Shown: positions 36,645-45,771 of the stretch, in pieces
Layout of the letters: every line of letters begins with the position of its first letter
How positions within the stretch are numbered: the first letter of the stretch is position 1
Assembly (NCBI GenBank): GCA_003168265.1
Contig: PMSV01000002.1
Coordinates: 78,950 to 142,949, forward strand
DNA from: Chitinophagaceae bacterium
Lineage (GTDB): Bacteria > Bacteroidota > Bacteroidia > Chitinophagales > Chitinophagaceae
Length of the DNA: 64,000 bases
Direction of reading: 5' to 3'
Program-made: the position numbers and the translations under genes
The notes under the pieces: generated by a model
The model's input: the letters and a program-made list of their open reading frames with translations, nothing else
Databases searched by the model: none
What the model was told of the DNA's origin: nothing

Positions 36645-36971
36645 ATGTTATACGTTAGCGATAAGGCAAAAGAAAAGATAGAACGCTTAATGCAAGAAGG
36701 CGCTATATCCCGGGAACATTTCCTTCGGGTATCGGTCGTAGGCGGAGGCTGCTCCGGATTGAGTTATAAACTGGATTTTGATAAGGAAGAAAAACCTATG
36801 GATCAGGTCTTTGAAGACAAAGGAATCAGAGTCGTAACCGATCTGAAAAGCTTTTTATACCTGGTAAATACCAGCCTGGAATTTTCTGATGGCCTGAATG
36901 GAAAAGGTTTTTATTTTAACAATCCCAATGCTTCCCGAACCTGCGCTTGCGGGGAAAGTTTCGCAGTCTGA
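36645..36971 (+). CDS. A-type Fe-S cluster assembly protein (IscA/ErpA/SufA family)
   Basis: The 108-residue protein has the three conserved cysteines: one in VGGGCSGLSY near residue 35 and two in the C-terminal CACGESF. These bind iron or a cluster for transfer to target proteins. It follows the cysteine desulfurase gene and is probably co-transcribed with it. Which A-type subgroup it belongs to cannot be decided by eye. Confidence 0.92.
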   Translation: MLYVSDKAKEKIERLMQEGAISREHFLRVSVVGGGCSGLSYKLDFDKEEKPMDQVFEDKGIRVVTDLKSFLYLVNTSLEFSDGLNGKGFYFNNPNASRTCACGESFAV

Positions 36972-37370
36972 GCAGCAGCAGCTATCCGAAACCATTTGTG
37001 CTCCATGAGCGGTCAATTCACCGGATGAATTTTTTGACTGTGAATAATATTCTGGGGAATAGCCTAAAATAGAAAAACCCCGCATTTGCGGGATTTTCAT
37101 GCAGTTGGTTTCGGTATAATATTTTTTAAATTTCTTTTAAAAACAATTATTTACCTGAACCATAATATTTTCAAAAGGAAGGCAATCGGTGATCGAGCAG
37201 CGAATATAGGTGAAAAAGTTATGTTAAAAAACTTTTTTTGGGAAAATGTCTTCAATCAATTTCTACATTAAAACTGCCTGGGAAATTGGATATTCAAAAG
37301 ACTTATTCTTCATTTCGAGATTTTGAACTGCATAGGAAAAGAAAACATTATTACGCTTATTTTCGCGTTC
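36972..37370. other. Intergenic region between the Fe-S gene and gldF
   Basis: These 399 bases contain the hairpin at 37075-37095. The rest is AT-rich with no convincing gene, repeat or RNA. A promoter for gldF-gldG must lie here, but I found no exact TAnnTTTG box. Confidence 0.45.
37075..37095 (+). terminator. Rho-independent terminator
   Basis: A CCCGC-ATTT-GCGGG hairpin is flanked by five A on the left and ATTTTC on the right, about 105 bp after the A-type carrier gene. It probably closes the desulfurase transcript. Confidence 0.65.
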
Positions 37371-38093
37371 ATGTGGGCAGTTTGTAAAAAGGAATTCAGG
37401 CAATTTTTCAGCAGCCTGACTGGCTATATTGCCATTTTCGTCTTCTTATTGATGAATGGGTTGATTCTCTTCGTCTTTCCCTCTACTAATATTTTCGATT
37501 TTGGTTATGCCAGTCTGTCCAGTTTTTTTGAACTGGCCCCTTGGATACTTTTGCTTTTGATTCCAGCAATTACTATGCGGAGCTTTTCTGATGAATTCAA
37601 ATCAGGCACATTTGAAATCTTACAAACCAAGCCTTTATCGGATTGGGATCTGACGATGGGAAAATACCTCGCGAGCCTTTTTGTAATGCTGATCGCGTTG
37701 CTTCCGACGATTGTCTATTTTTTTTCAGTTCAGAGCCTTTCCGGTCAAAATGGCATTGATGTGGGGGCTTCTATCGGATCCTATATCGGGTTATTTTTTC
37801 TTGCTGCTGTTTTTGTAGCGATTAGCATTTGTTGCAGCAGCTTCACCCACAATGCCGTAGTCTCATTTATCGGAGCGGCTTTTTTTTGTTTTGTGATTTA
37901 TAGCGGATTCAATGCAATAAGTGGAATTTCTTCACTACCTGCCGGTTCGGATTATTATCTGGAGATGCTGGGTATTGATTTTCATTATCGTAGTATCAGC
38001 CGGGGTGTTATTGATACCGGAGATTTGGTTTATTTCCTTAGCTTGATCAGCTTCTTTTTAATCTTCACCAAAAAAAACCTTTCCAAACACTAA
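37371..38093 (+). CDS. gldF: Gliding-motility ABC transporter permease GldF
   Basis: The 240-residue protein is an ABC-2 type permease with six predicted membrane segments. It has GldF-typical blocks such as KKEFRQFFSSLTGYIAIFVFL and MRSFSDEFKSGTFEILQTKPL. In flavobacteria GldF works with GldG and the ATPase GldA, and mutants lose gliding. I chose the ATG at 37371; an upstream in-frame TTG at 37323 would add unconserved residues. gldG follows after 12 bp, but no gldA ATPase gene is adjacent. Confidence 0.93.
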   Translation: MWAVCKKEFRQFFSSLTGYIAIFVFLLMNGLILFVFPSTNIFDFGYASLSSFFELAPWILLLLIPAITMRSFSDEFKSGTFEILQTKPLSDWDLTMGKYLASLFVMLIALLPTIVYFFSVQSLSGQNGIDVGASIGSYIGLFFLAAVFVAISICCSSFTHNAVVSFIGAAFFCFVIYSGFNAISGISSLPAGSDYYLEMLGIDFHYRSISRGVIDTGDLVYFLSLISFFLIFTKKNLSKH

Positions 38094-38105
38094 CAAGAAC
38101 CATCA

Positions 38106-39809
38106 ATGAATAAATTGCTTTTGTCGAAATTCTGGTGGCTTTACCTCTTGATATTACTGGCGGTTCTCAATTTTTTTGCTTCACTTGTGAACTACCGGAT
38201 GGACCTGACTAAGGAAAAACGATATACGCTTAGTGAGCCAACCCGGGACCTCCTTCGATCCCTTGATAGTGAAGTGCGTGTGGATGTTTTCCTTAAGGGA
38301 GATCTCAAATCCGGAATCAAAAAGCTGGCAAAGAGCACTGAAGAATTATTGAATGAATTTCAGGGTTACAGCAAGGGCCGGATTCATTTCCGATTTTATG
38401 ACCCCCTGACGGATCTCGATGATTCGGCAAAAAAGGAATTGGTGGATTCATTTACCCGTATGGGCATTCAAGCTGTGACGGTTGTAGCTCAATCCAAAAA
38501 AGGTGAAGAACAGAGTGAACGTTTTGTACTGCCGGGCGCCATCATCCAATACAAGGGGCGGATTTATCCGGTGGACCTGCTCAAAGGAGTGAATACCGGC
38601 GATGGGGAGAACGGCACCTATAATAACGCTGAGGCCCTGCTGGAATACAAGTTTGCCAATGCGATTGACAAGATCACACAAAAAAGATTGCCTGCCGTTG
38701 GATATGTACTGGGCAACGGAGAGCCCTTGGATTTCAGCGTTTATAATCTAATAAATGGACTTAGGAAGAACTATAATTTCGGCATCCTGAGACTGGACAG
38801 CGTTCACGTTATTCCAAATGTCTTCAACACGATTGTAATCGTCAAGCCTACACAGACTTTTACAGAGAATGAAAAACTGAAACTGGACCAATATGTGATG
38901 CATGGGGGGAATATTATTTTTATGATCGATAACCTCCATGCTGAAATGGATAGCCTGAGACTGGATCGCGAGACAATCGCTTATGACAGGGGATTGAACC
39001 TGGAGGATCTTTTTTTTAAATTTGGCGCACGCATTAATCAGAACCTGGTGCAGGACATGCAATGCGCGAAACTCAATTTTGTGGTGAGCATGTCGGGAGG
39101 AAAACCACAGATGCAATTGTTACCCTGGCCTTATTTCCCTTTGTTGGACGGTAGCCTGACCCATCCGATTTCCAAAAACCTCGATCCTGTTTATGCCAAA
39201 TTCACCAATTCAATCGATACGGTAAAGGCGCAGGGTATCAGTAAAAATATTCTCTTGCGAACGACGGCCAATGGCCGCCTGATCGGCACGCCTGCCCTGG
39301 TCAGTTTCGAGAGTGTGAAAGTGGCGGACGATCCCAAAGTTTTCAATCAACCTGATATACCTGCTGCCGTTTTGTTGGAAGGCAAATTCCATTCCCTTTT
39401 TGCCAACCGCATTTCGACTGCGATGGCCGATTCACTGGCCAGCATTTATAAGCAACCTTTTCTCCCGGCTTCTGAGAAGGAATCCAGCATCATCATTTGC
39501 GGCAGTGCGGAGATATTTATGAATGGGGTCAGTTCACAGGGTCCGGAACCTATGGGCTATGAAAAAGACCTGCATTATACCTTTTCAAACCAGGATTTTG
39601 CCCAGAATTGCCTTGATTATTTGACAGGACACGCGGGCATACTTTATGCTCGTTCCAAAGACTTTACCCTTCGTTTGCTGGATCCGAAAAAGGTCGAAGA
39701 CCAGCGCAATGCCTGGGAATTTATAAATGTAGTTGTTCCGCTTTTGCTGGTTATTCTATTTGGAAGTTTTTTTCAGTACTTCCGAAAAAGAAGATATGCT
39801 TCCATTTAA
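38106..39809 (+). CDS. gldG: Gliding-motility protein GldG
   Basis: The 567-residue protein has an N-terminal transmembrane segment (about 11-29) and a large periplasmic region resembling ABC-type uncharacterised transporter domains (LDSEVRVDVFLKGDLKSGIKKLA, NGGNIIFMIDN-like MHGGNIIFMIDNL). A C-terminal membrane segment (VVVPLLLVILFGSFFQYF) is followed by basic residues. It pairs with GldF in the membrane transporter needed for gliding and linked to T9SS-dependent surface motility. It is co-transcribed with gldF. Confidence 0.93.
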   Translation: MNKLLLSKFWWLYLLILLAVLNFFASLVNYRMDLTKEKRYTLSEPTRDLLRSLDSEVRVDVFLKGDLKSGIKKLAKSTEELLNEFQGYSKGRIHFRFYDPLTDLDDSAKKELVDSFTRMGIQAVTVVAQSKKGEEQSERFVLPGAIIQYKGRIYPVDLLKGVNTGDGENGTYNNAEALLEYKFANAIDKITQKRLPAVGYVLGNGEPLDFSVYNLINGLRKNYNFGILRLDSVHVIPNVFNTIVIVKPTQTFTENEKLKLDQYVMHGGNIIFMIDNLHAEMDSLRLDRETIAYDRGLNLEDLFFKFGARINQNLVQDMQCAKLNFVVSMSGGKPQMQLLPWPYFPLLDGSLTHPISKNLDPVYAKFTNSIDTVKAQGISKNILLRTTANGRLIGTPALVSFESVKVADDPKVFNQPDIPAAVLLEGKFHSLFANRISTAMADSLASIYKQPFLPASEKESSIIICGSAEIFMNGVSSQGPEPMGYEKDLHYTFSNQDFAQNCLDYLTGHAGILYARSKDFTLRLLDPKKVEDQRNAWEFINVVVPLLLVILFGSFFQYFRKRRYASI

Positions 39810-39870
39810 ACCCCTTTATTGCCGGATCGTCTCTGGCATACTTCTGACTCCATTACTGTAATTTTATCTC

Positions 39871-40788
39871 ATGGACCCTTCCTTACTGACTTATTTGATT
39901 TTTGCAGCCGTACTGTTATTAGCACTGGCTTTTGATCTGGGTCTGTTGAGCCGGAGACAAACCCCGATAACCATAAAAAAAGCGCTTTGGCAGACCCTCT
40001 TATGGGTGAGTATCGCCATGGCTTTTTTTACATTTCTCTGGTTTGAAAAGGGAAGGGAGTCCGGGATCGAATACCTGAGCGCCTATATGATGGAATGGAG
40101 CCTGAGCATTGACAATATTTTTGTTTTCCTGATACTCTTCAAATTCCTTAAAGTAAAGGAAAAATATGCGGGAAGGGTCTTGCTTATCGGTATTCTTCTG
40201 GCTATTCTGTTACGTATTTTCTTTATCAGCATCGGGGTGGCCCTGGTCATGGAATTTCACTGGCTCCTTTATATCTTCGGGGTCATCCTGCTTTACACAG
40301 GTGGAACCATGTTCTTCTCCCGGCATGGTGAGGAAACGAACCTGGAAGATAACCAGGTCTATCGTTTTATGAAACGATTTTTCCCGTTGAGCTCTTCAGA
40401 CGGCGAAGGCAAACTGACGATACAGGAAAACGGAAAGAAAAAATACACGACGATTTTTGTAGTAATCGTGCTGCTTGCTACAACAGATATAGTTTTTGCC
40501 GTCGATTCCATCCCGGCTGTTTTTGGGATAACCCAGGACAGATTGGTGATTTATACTTCAAATATTTTCGCGGTGCTGGGTCTGCGTTCCCTTTTCTTTT
40601 TGTTGAGGGGAGCTATAGATCGTTTTCGGTACCTGCCACAGGGAATTGCGATCGTGCTTGTTTTCATAGGGGTGAAAATGCTAATCGGGTATTTTAAGAT
40701 CAACTTGCCGGTATATAGTTCCTTGCTTGTGATCCTGGGCTGTATCGGTTTGTCCATGCTTTTTTCGATCTTGCGTAAAAAAAAATGA
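39871..40788 (+). CDS. TerC family integral membrane protein
   Basis: The 305-residue protein has about eight membrane segments. The family's acidic motifs sit within helices, in MMEWSLSIDNIFVFLILF and ATTDIVFAVDSIPAVFGIT. TerC/Alx members are linked to tellurite resistance and manganese export; the physiological role here is uncertain. Its TGA stop is followed immediately by the TTG start of murF-alr, so the two are likely translationally coupled. Confidence 0.9.
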   Translation: MDPSLLTYLIFAAVLLLALAFDLGLLSRRQTPITIKKALWQTLLWVSIAMAFFTFLWFEKGRESGIEYLSAYMMEWSLSIDNIFVFLILFKFLKVKEKYAGRVLLIGILLAILLRIFFISIGVALVMEFHWLLYIFGVILLYTGGTMFFSRHGEETNLEDNQVYRFMKRFFPLSSSDGEGKLTIQENGKKKYTTIFVVIVLLATTDIVFAVDSIPAVFGITQDRLVIYTSNIFAVLGLRSLFFLLRGAIDRFRYLPQGIAIVLVFIGVKMLIGYFKINLPVYSSLLVILGCIGLSMLFSILRKKK

Positions 40789-43263
40789 TTGAGATACCAG
40801 ATCGAACATATCTGCCAGATCATCGGAGGTGAATTTCTCCGCAGCGGGGACCAAGAACCCGTCGAATACCTGCTTATAGATAGCAGGAGATTGTTATACC
40901 CTACAAGCACGCTGTTTTTTGCGCTGTCCGGAAAGAGAAGGAACGGCATGCTATTTCTCATTGAGCTTTACGCCAGGGGCCTGAGGAATTTCGTGGTTTT
41001 TGAAAGGATGGACATGGATGCTTTCCCGGAAGCTAATTTCATTTATGTAAAGGATAGCCTGAAGGCATTACAGGATCTGGCTGCTTTTCACCGCTCCCGT
41101 TTCGATTTCCCGGTGATCGGGATAACCGGAAGCAATGGCAAAACCATCGTGAAGGAATGGCTTTTTCAATTGTTGGAACCGGATTTTTCCATAGTGAGAA
41201 GCCCCCGCAGCTATAATTCCCAGATCGGAGTTCCTTTAAGCGTCTGGCAGATCAACGAACAGCATAACCTGGCCATTTTCGAAGCGGGGATTTCCCGCAT
41301 TGGTGAAATGGAAAGATTGGAGCTTATAATTCTCCCTGATATTGGCGTATTTACGAATATTGGAGAAGCCCATAGCGAGGGTTTCGGCGATAATGAGGAG
41401 AAAATAGCCGAAAAGCTCCGGCTTTTCTCAGGATCCAAAGTCCTGATCTGCCCCGCGGATAGCGGGATGCTATGGGAAAAGGTGCAGGCTTTTGCCATAG
41501 ATAAAAATATACAGCTATTGGGATGGGGTTTTACGAAAGGAGCAGGTTTGCGTCTTGAAAGTTCTAATAAGATTGGAAAGAATACCCATATAAAATTGGA
41601 CTATGGGGGCCAGGCCTTTGGCCTGGATTTTCCTTTCACTGATGAGTCATCACTGGAAAACGCCCTAAATGCGCTCTGTGTACTCCTATACTTAAGAATC
41701 CCGGTGGACCGGATTCAGTCACGTATACCGCTGCTTTCCCGGGTGGCCATGCGTCTGGAATTGAAGAGCGGCATCAACAATTGCTCGGTCATCAATGACT
41801 CCTATAGCGCTGATCTGAACTCGCTTCGCGTAGCATTGGATTTTATGCTGCAGCAGCAACAATATGGAAAGCGGACCGTCCTGCTTTCAGATTTCCTTCA
41901 GACTGGTAGAGAGGAAGGAGAGCTATACCAGGAAATTGCTTCTATGCTGGTTCAGAAAAGGATCGATCGCATTATTGGCATTGGGGAAAGGATAAAGACC
42001 CATCAGAGCGCTTTTTTGTTGATTGATGAGAGGAATTTTTTTTCATCGGTGGAGGAATTTAAAATCCATTTCCCCACCCTGCATTTCCGGGATGAAACCA
42101 TCCTTTTGAAAGGGGCCAGGATCTATGAACTGGAAACAATTGAAAGGTTGCTATCCGAGCAAATCCATCGAACCTTAATGGAGATTGATTTGAATGCCAT
42201 GGCTTCCAATCTCAGACAATTCCAGCAATTGCTGAAACCGGGGACCAGGCTTATGGCCATGGTAAAGGCCTTTTCCTATGGGGGAGGAAGTTTCGAGATC
42301 GCGAACCTGCTTCAGTTTCATAAGGTAGATTATCTGGCTGTTGCCTATGCCGATGAGGGCATTGATCTGCGCAAATCAGGCATTCGCTTGCCCATCATGG
42401 TGATGAATCCTGAAGCGGGAACCTTTGATGCGATGGTCCAGTATCAGTTGGAGCCAGTGATCTATTCTTTCCATCTCTTAGAAGTTTTCGATCGTTTCCT
42501 GAAAAAGGAAGCTCTTTTAAGTTTTCCTGTCCATATTGAATTGGAGACGGGCATGAACAGGCTGGGATTCTCGATTGAAGAGAACGGGAACCTGGGGGCG
42601 GCATTGAAAAAGTCAGCCTTTAAAGTGCAATCGATTTTCAGTCATCTCGCCGCCAGTGAGGAGGCGGCCCAGGATGATTTTACCCGTCAACAGGCTGAGA
42701 GATATCTTAAAGCTGCAGCCCTTATCGAAAATGAACTTGGTTATCCTTTCCTGCGCCATATTGCCAATACGGCTGGCATCCTAAGGCATCCAGCCTTGCA
42801 ACTGGACATGGTTCGACTGGGAATCGGGCTTTATGGGATCGGCAACGGAGAACCTGTCGGCCTGAAATTGCAGGAAGTTTCCACATTAAAATCAACGATC
42901 GCGCAGATCAAAAAAGTAAAAAAGGGAGAAACGGTCGGGTATAACCGAAAAGGAGTAGCGCTTAGTGATTGTTCGACTGCTACTGTGAGCATTGGCTTTG
43001 CAGATGGGTATTCCCGAAGCCTTGGCAATGGTATGGGCAAAATGCTGGTCAATGGAAGGCTGGCACCCGTTATCGGTTCGGTATGCATGGATATGACGAT
43101 GATCGATATAACGGGCATTCCTGATGTGAGAGAGGGTGATGAAGCGATCGTGTTCGGGAAAGAACTATCAGTTCGAAAAGTGGCCGCCTGGGCGGGAACC
43201 ATTCCCTATGAAATGCTCACGGGGATTTCCCAAAGGGTGAAGAGGATTTATTTTGAGGAATGA
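40789..43263 (+). CDS. murF-alr: Bifunctional UDP-MurNAc-tripeptide D-Ala-D-Ala ligase / alanine racemase
   Basis: The 824-residue fusion has an N-terminal MurF-type ligase and a C-terminal alanine racemase. The ligase P-loop GITGSNGKT is at 111-119. The racemase begins near residue 466 (LMEIDLNAMASNLRQFQQLL), has PLP Lys493 in MAMVKAFSYGGG, and ends with the GYNRKG and VCMDMTMIDIT blocks. The racemase makes D-Ala, which after ligation to D-Ala-D-Ala is added by MurF, so the fusion joins two steps of one pathway. This arrangement is known in Bacteroidota. The start is a TTG at 40789 directly after the terC stop. The nearby ATG at 40785 is in another frame and stops early. Confidence 0.93.
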   Translation: MRYQIEHICQIIGGEFLRSGDQEPVEYLLIDSRRLLYPTSTLFFALSGKRRNGMLFLIELYARGLRNFVVFERMDMDAFPEANFIYVKDSLKALQDLAAFHRSRFDFPVIGITGSNGKTIVKEWLFQLLEPDFSIVRSPRSYNSQIGVPLSVWQINEQHNLAIFEAGISRIGEMERLELIILPDIGVFTNIGEAHSEGFGDNEEKIAEKLRLFSGSKVLICPADSGMLWEKVQAFAIDKNIQLLGWGFTKGAGLRLESSNKIGKNTHIKLDYGGQAFGLDFPFTDESSLENALNALCVLLYLRIPVDRIQSRIPLLSRVAMRLELKSGINNCSVINDSYSADLNSLRVALDFMLQQQQYGKRTVLLSDFLQTGREEGELYQEIASMLVQKRIDRIIGIGERIKTHQSAFLLIDERNFFSSVEEFKIHFPTLHFRDETILLKGARIYELETIERLLSEQIHRTLMEIDLNAMASNLRQFQQLLKPGTRLMAMVKAFSYGGGSFEIANLLQFHKVDYLAVAYADEGIDLRKSGIRLPIMVMNPEAGTFDAMVQYQLEPVIYSFHLLEVFDRFLKKEALLSFPVHIELETGMNRLGFSIEENGNLGAALKKSAFKVQSIFSHLAASEEAAQDDFTRQQAERYLKAAALIENELGYPFLRHIANTAGILRHPALQLDMVRLGIGLYGIGNGEPVGLKLQEVSTLKSTIAQIKKVKKGETVGYNRKGVALSDCSTATVSIGFADGYSRSLGNGMGKMLVNGRLAPVIGSVCMDMTMIDITGIPDVREGDEAIVFGKELSVRKVAAWAGTIPYEMLTGISQRVKRIYFEE

Positions 43264-43856
43264 GGCGATTGATTTCTGAAATATTCGGCTTTTAGTTTAC
43301 TCAAAAATTCCGGGGTCACACCAATATAGGAGGCAATATATTTCTGCGGAATATGCTCGATCAAATTGGGGTAATGTTGGCAAAACCCGGCGAAACGCTG
43401 CTTGGCCTTTAGGCTGAGATTCTCAATCAGGCGCTGGCGTGTTGCAATTAATGCATTCTCTGTGAGGATACGGAAAAAGCGCTCGAATTTTGGTATCTCG
43501 TGAAACAGGATTTCCTGATCCTTTCTGTAGAGCAAAAGCAATTCGGATTCTTCGATTGCATCCATGTTGAGGTTTCCCGGTTTCTGGCTAATCAGACTAT
43601 ACATATCGGCCATCCACCAGTCGGGGGGCGCAAATTGCAGGATATGTTCAAATCCGTTTTCATCGATCGTATAACTTCTCAGACAACCCTTCACGACATA
43701 GATCGATGCTTTGGAAACTTCTTTCTCACGCAGTATAAATTCCTTACGGCCAATTGACTTTTCTTCCAATAAGCCGAGAAAAAAAGATTCTTCCTTCTGG
43801 TCCAGCTTTATATGCCTGGCGACATGATCGAGTATAAACGGACGTTCCTTATTCAT
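43248..43856 (-). CDS. Crp/Fnr family transcriptional regulator
   Basis: The 202-residue protein has a cyclic-nucleotide-binding-type domain (GRKEFILREKEVSKASIYVVKGCLRSY, FAPPDWWMADMYSL). A C-terminal helix-turn-helix reads IPQKYIASYIGVTPEFLSKLKAE. There are no clustered cysteines for an Fe-S centre, so it is not an Fnr-type oxygen sensor. I chose the ATG at 43856, which overlaps the end of the upstream TMEM175-like gene by 8 bp and suggests translational coupling. The 3' end overlaps murF-alr by 16 bp on the opposite strand. Confidence 0.85.
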   Translation of the reverse strand: MNKERPFILDHVARHIKLDQKEESFFLGLLEEKSIGRKEFILREKEVSKASIYVVKGCLRSYTIDENGFEHILQFAPPDWWMADMYSLISQKPGNLNMDAIEESELLLLYRKDQEILFHEIPKFERFFRILTENALIATRQRLIENLSLKAKQRFAGFCQHYPNLIEHIPQKYIASYIGVTPEFLSKLKAEYFRNQSPHSSK

Positions 43857-44430
43857 TACTGATGGCCTTTTCAATGTTTTTATCCGGGAAAAACCACATA
43901 ACAGATACAAAAAAGAATAGCAGGCAGGAGATCCAGGTATGAATAAAGGCGAAACAAAGTGCCAGCGTATAAGCGGCAATGGATATTAGGCCTTTTCTGC
44001 GAGACTTTTTGTAGGCAAGTTTCAGGGATTCGCTTTGGGGATTTTGTTGCACGATCTGCCTTTGCAAAATAGTGAAGGCCAGTCCGCATAATAAAAGCAG
44101 GGAAGCGTAAACGGCCACTGGATTTTGGGCGAAATGGGAACGGCCCATCCAATAGGTACCTATCGGTATAAGCGATAGCCAGAATAGCAGGTGCATGTTG
44201 GCCCATAGAATGGTTCCATTAACTTTTTCTGCTGTGTGCAGGAGGTGATGGTGGTTGACCCAATAAATGCCTACGAAAAGAAAACTAAGAAGGTATCCGA
44301 TCAATATGGGAATGACGGGGTCAAGAGAGGCCCAGTCGGTGCCTTCCGGAACCTTTATTTCCAGCACCATGATCGTGATGATGATGGCAAATACACCGTC
44401 GCTGAATGCTTCGAGCCGGTTTTTGTTCAT
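43849..44430 (-). CDS. TMEM175-like potassium channel protein (DUF1211)
   Basis: The 193-residue protein has about six membrane segments and starts with the family signature NRLEAFSDGVFAIIITIMVLE (RxxxFSD with Arg5, Phe9, Ser10 and Asp11). Bacterial members form K+-permeable channels as tetramers. It overlaps the downstream regulator gene by 8 bp. It lies 41 bp after hemL on the same strand, so it may be read through from the heme operon. Confidence 0.88.
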   Translation of the reverse strand: MNKNRLEAFSDGVFAIIITIMVLEIKVPEGTDWASLDPVIPILIGYLLSFLFVGIYWVNHHHLLHTAEKVNGTILWANMHLLFWLSLIPIGTYWMGRSHFAQNPVAVYASLLLLCGLAFTILQRQIVQQNPQSESLKLAYKKSRRKGLISIAAYTLALCFAFIHTWISCLLFFFVSVMWFFPDKNIEKAISNE

Positions 44431-44471
44431 AGAGGGGTAATGAATAAGGTCTAAATTAATAAATTAAGACA

Positions 44472-45761
44472 CTATAATTCAGAAAGACTCTCCCTGGTCA
44501 TTTGCAGGGTCTGATCCAGGTCTTCCCGGTTGAGGGCATTGTTCAGGAACCAGCTTTCGAAAGCGGAAGGAGGTAGATAAACTCCCCTTTTTAGCATGGC
44601 ATGGAAATATTTTGAAAAGCGCTCGTTATTTGCCGATGCTGCACTTGCGAAATCGGTTACGGCATGGTCGCTGAAATGCAAACTGATCATGGAGCCAAAT
44701 TGGTTGATGACCAAGGGCAGCCCGGTTTTGAGGAAGATGGCATGCAGGTTATCCCTGAGATAGATTGTTTTCTCTTCGAGCTCATGGTAAATGGAGGGCT
44801 GATTTCTCAGGATCTTCAGGGTAGTGAGACCGGCAATCATCGCAATCGGGTTGCCACTGAGGGTTCCGGCCTGGTATACCTTGCCAAGGGGTGCGATGTG
44901 TTCCATGATTTGTCTTCTACCGCCGAAGGCGCCTACGGGCATGCCTCCTCCAATGACTTTTCCGAAAGTTACCAGGTCGGCCCGGATATTCAGTTTTTCC
45001 TGAGCTCCTCCCGGGGCCAGGCGAAAGCCTGTCATCACTTCATCAAAAATAAGCAAGATGTTTTGCCTGTCGCAGATCCTTCTAAGGCCTTCAAGAAATC
45101 CTGGTTGGGGGAGGATGCAACCCATATTACCCGCTACCGGTTCTACAATGATGGCAGCAATCTGCTCTTTGTTTAAATCGACGAGTTGTTCGACCGCGGC
45201 AAGGTCGTTATAGGCGCAGGTGAGGATATCGTTTGTCACGGCTGCAGATATCCCGGGAACGGATTGGATTTGGAGAGTTGCCAGGCCGCTACCTGCTTTT
45301 ACCAGGAAGGAATCCGCATGACCATGATAGCAGCCTTCAAATTTGATGAATTTATTTCTGCCTGTATATCCCCGGGCCAAACGAAGGGCACTCATACAGG
45401 CTTCTGTCCCGCTGCTGACCATTCGGATCAGGTCAAGTTGGGGAACCATGGTTTTAATGAGTTCAGCCATCTCGATCTCCAATTCGGTCGGCGCACCATA
45501 GGAAGTGGAAAGGAGGACCCTTTCCCGTATCGCTTCAATGACTTCAGGATAGGCATGGCCGAGGATCATCGGTCCCCAGGATGAGATATAGTCAAGATAT
45601 CGCTGGTCGTCCACATCATAGAGATATGCACCGCACGCTTTTTTTATGAAGACAGGAGTTCCTCCAACACTGCGGAATGCACGGACCGGGGAATTGACTC
45701 CGCCCGGAATGGATTGAAGAGCTCGTTCAAAAAGGGATCGGCTGGATGTGTATTCGTACAT
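44472..45761 (-). CDS. hemL: Glutamate-1-semialdehyde 2,1-aminomutase
   Basis: HemL converts glutamate-1-semialdehyde to 5-aminolevulinate. The 429-residue class III aminotransferase-fold protein has the N-terminal GGVNSPVRAFRSVGG signature, IFDEVMTGFRLAPGG, and the PLP Lys268 in TFGKVIGGGMPVGAFGG. It is last in the minus-strand heme operon, 10 bp after the stop of the hemN remnant. Confidence 0.97.
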   Translation of the reverse strand: MYEYTSSRSLFERALQSIPGGVNSPVRAFRSVGGTPVFIKKACGAYLYDVDDQRYLDYISSWGPMILGHAYPEVIEAIRERVLLSTSYGAPTELEIEMAELIKTMVPQLDLIRMVSSGTEACMSALRLARGYTGRNKFIKFEGCYHGHADSFLVKAGSGLATLQIQSVPGISAAVTNDILTCAYNDLAAVEQLVDLNKEQIAAIIVEPVAGNMGCILPQPGFLEGLRRICDRQNILLIFDEVMTGFRLAPGGAQEKLNIRADLVTFGKVIGGGMPVGAFGGRRQIMEHIAPLGKVYQAGTLSGNPIAMIAGLTTLKILRNQPSIYHELEEKTIYLRDNLHAIFLKTGLPLVINQFGSMISLHFSDHAVTDFASAASANNERFSKYFHAMLKRGVYLPPSAFESWFLNNALNREDLDQTLQMTRESLSEL

Positions 45762-45771
45762 GAAACCAAAT

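Noticed and set aside
41100..42180. murF and alr as two separate genes
   Set aside because: One uninterrupted frame of 824 codons joins both domains, and the fusion is known in Bacteroidota, so no frameshift or stop is missing.
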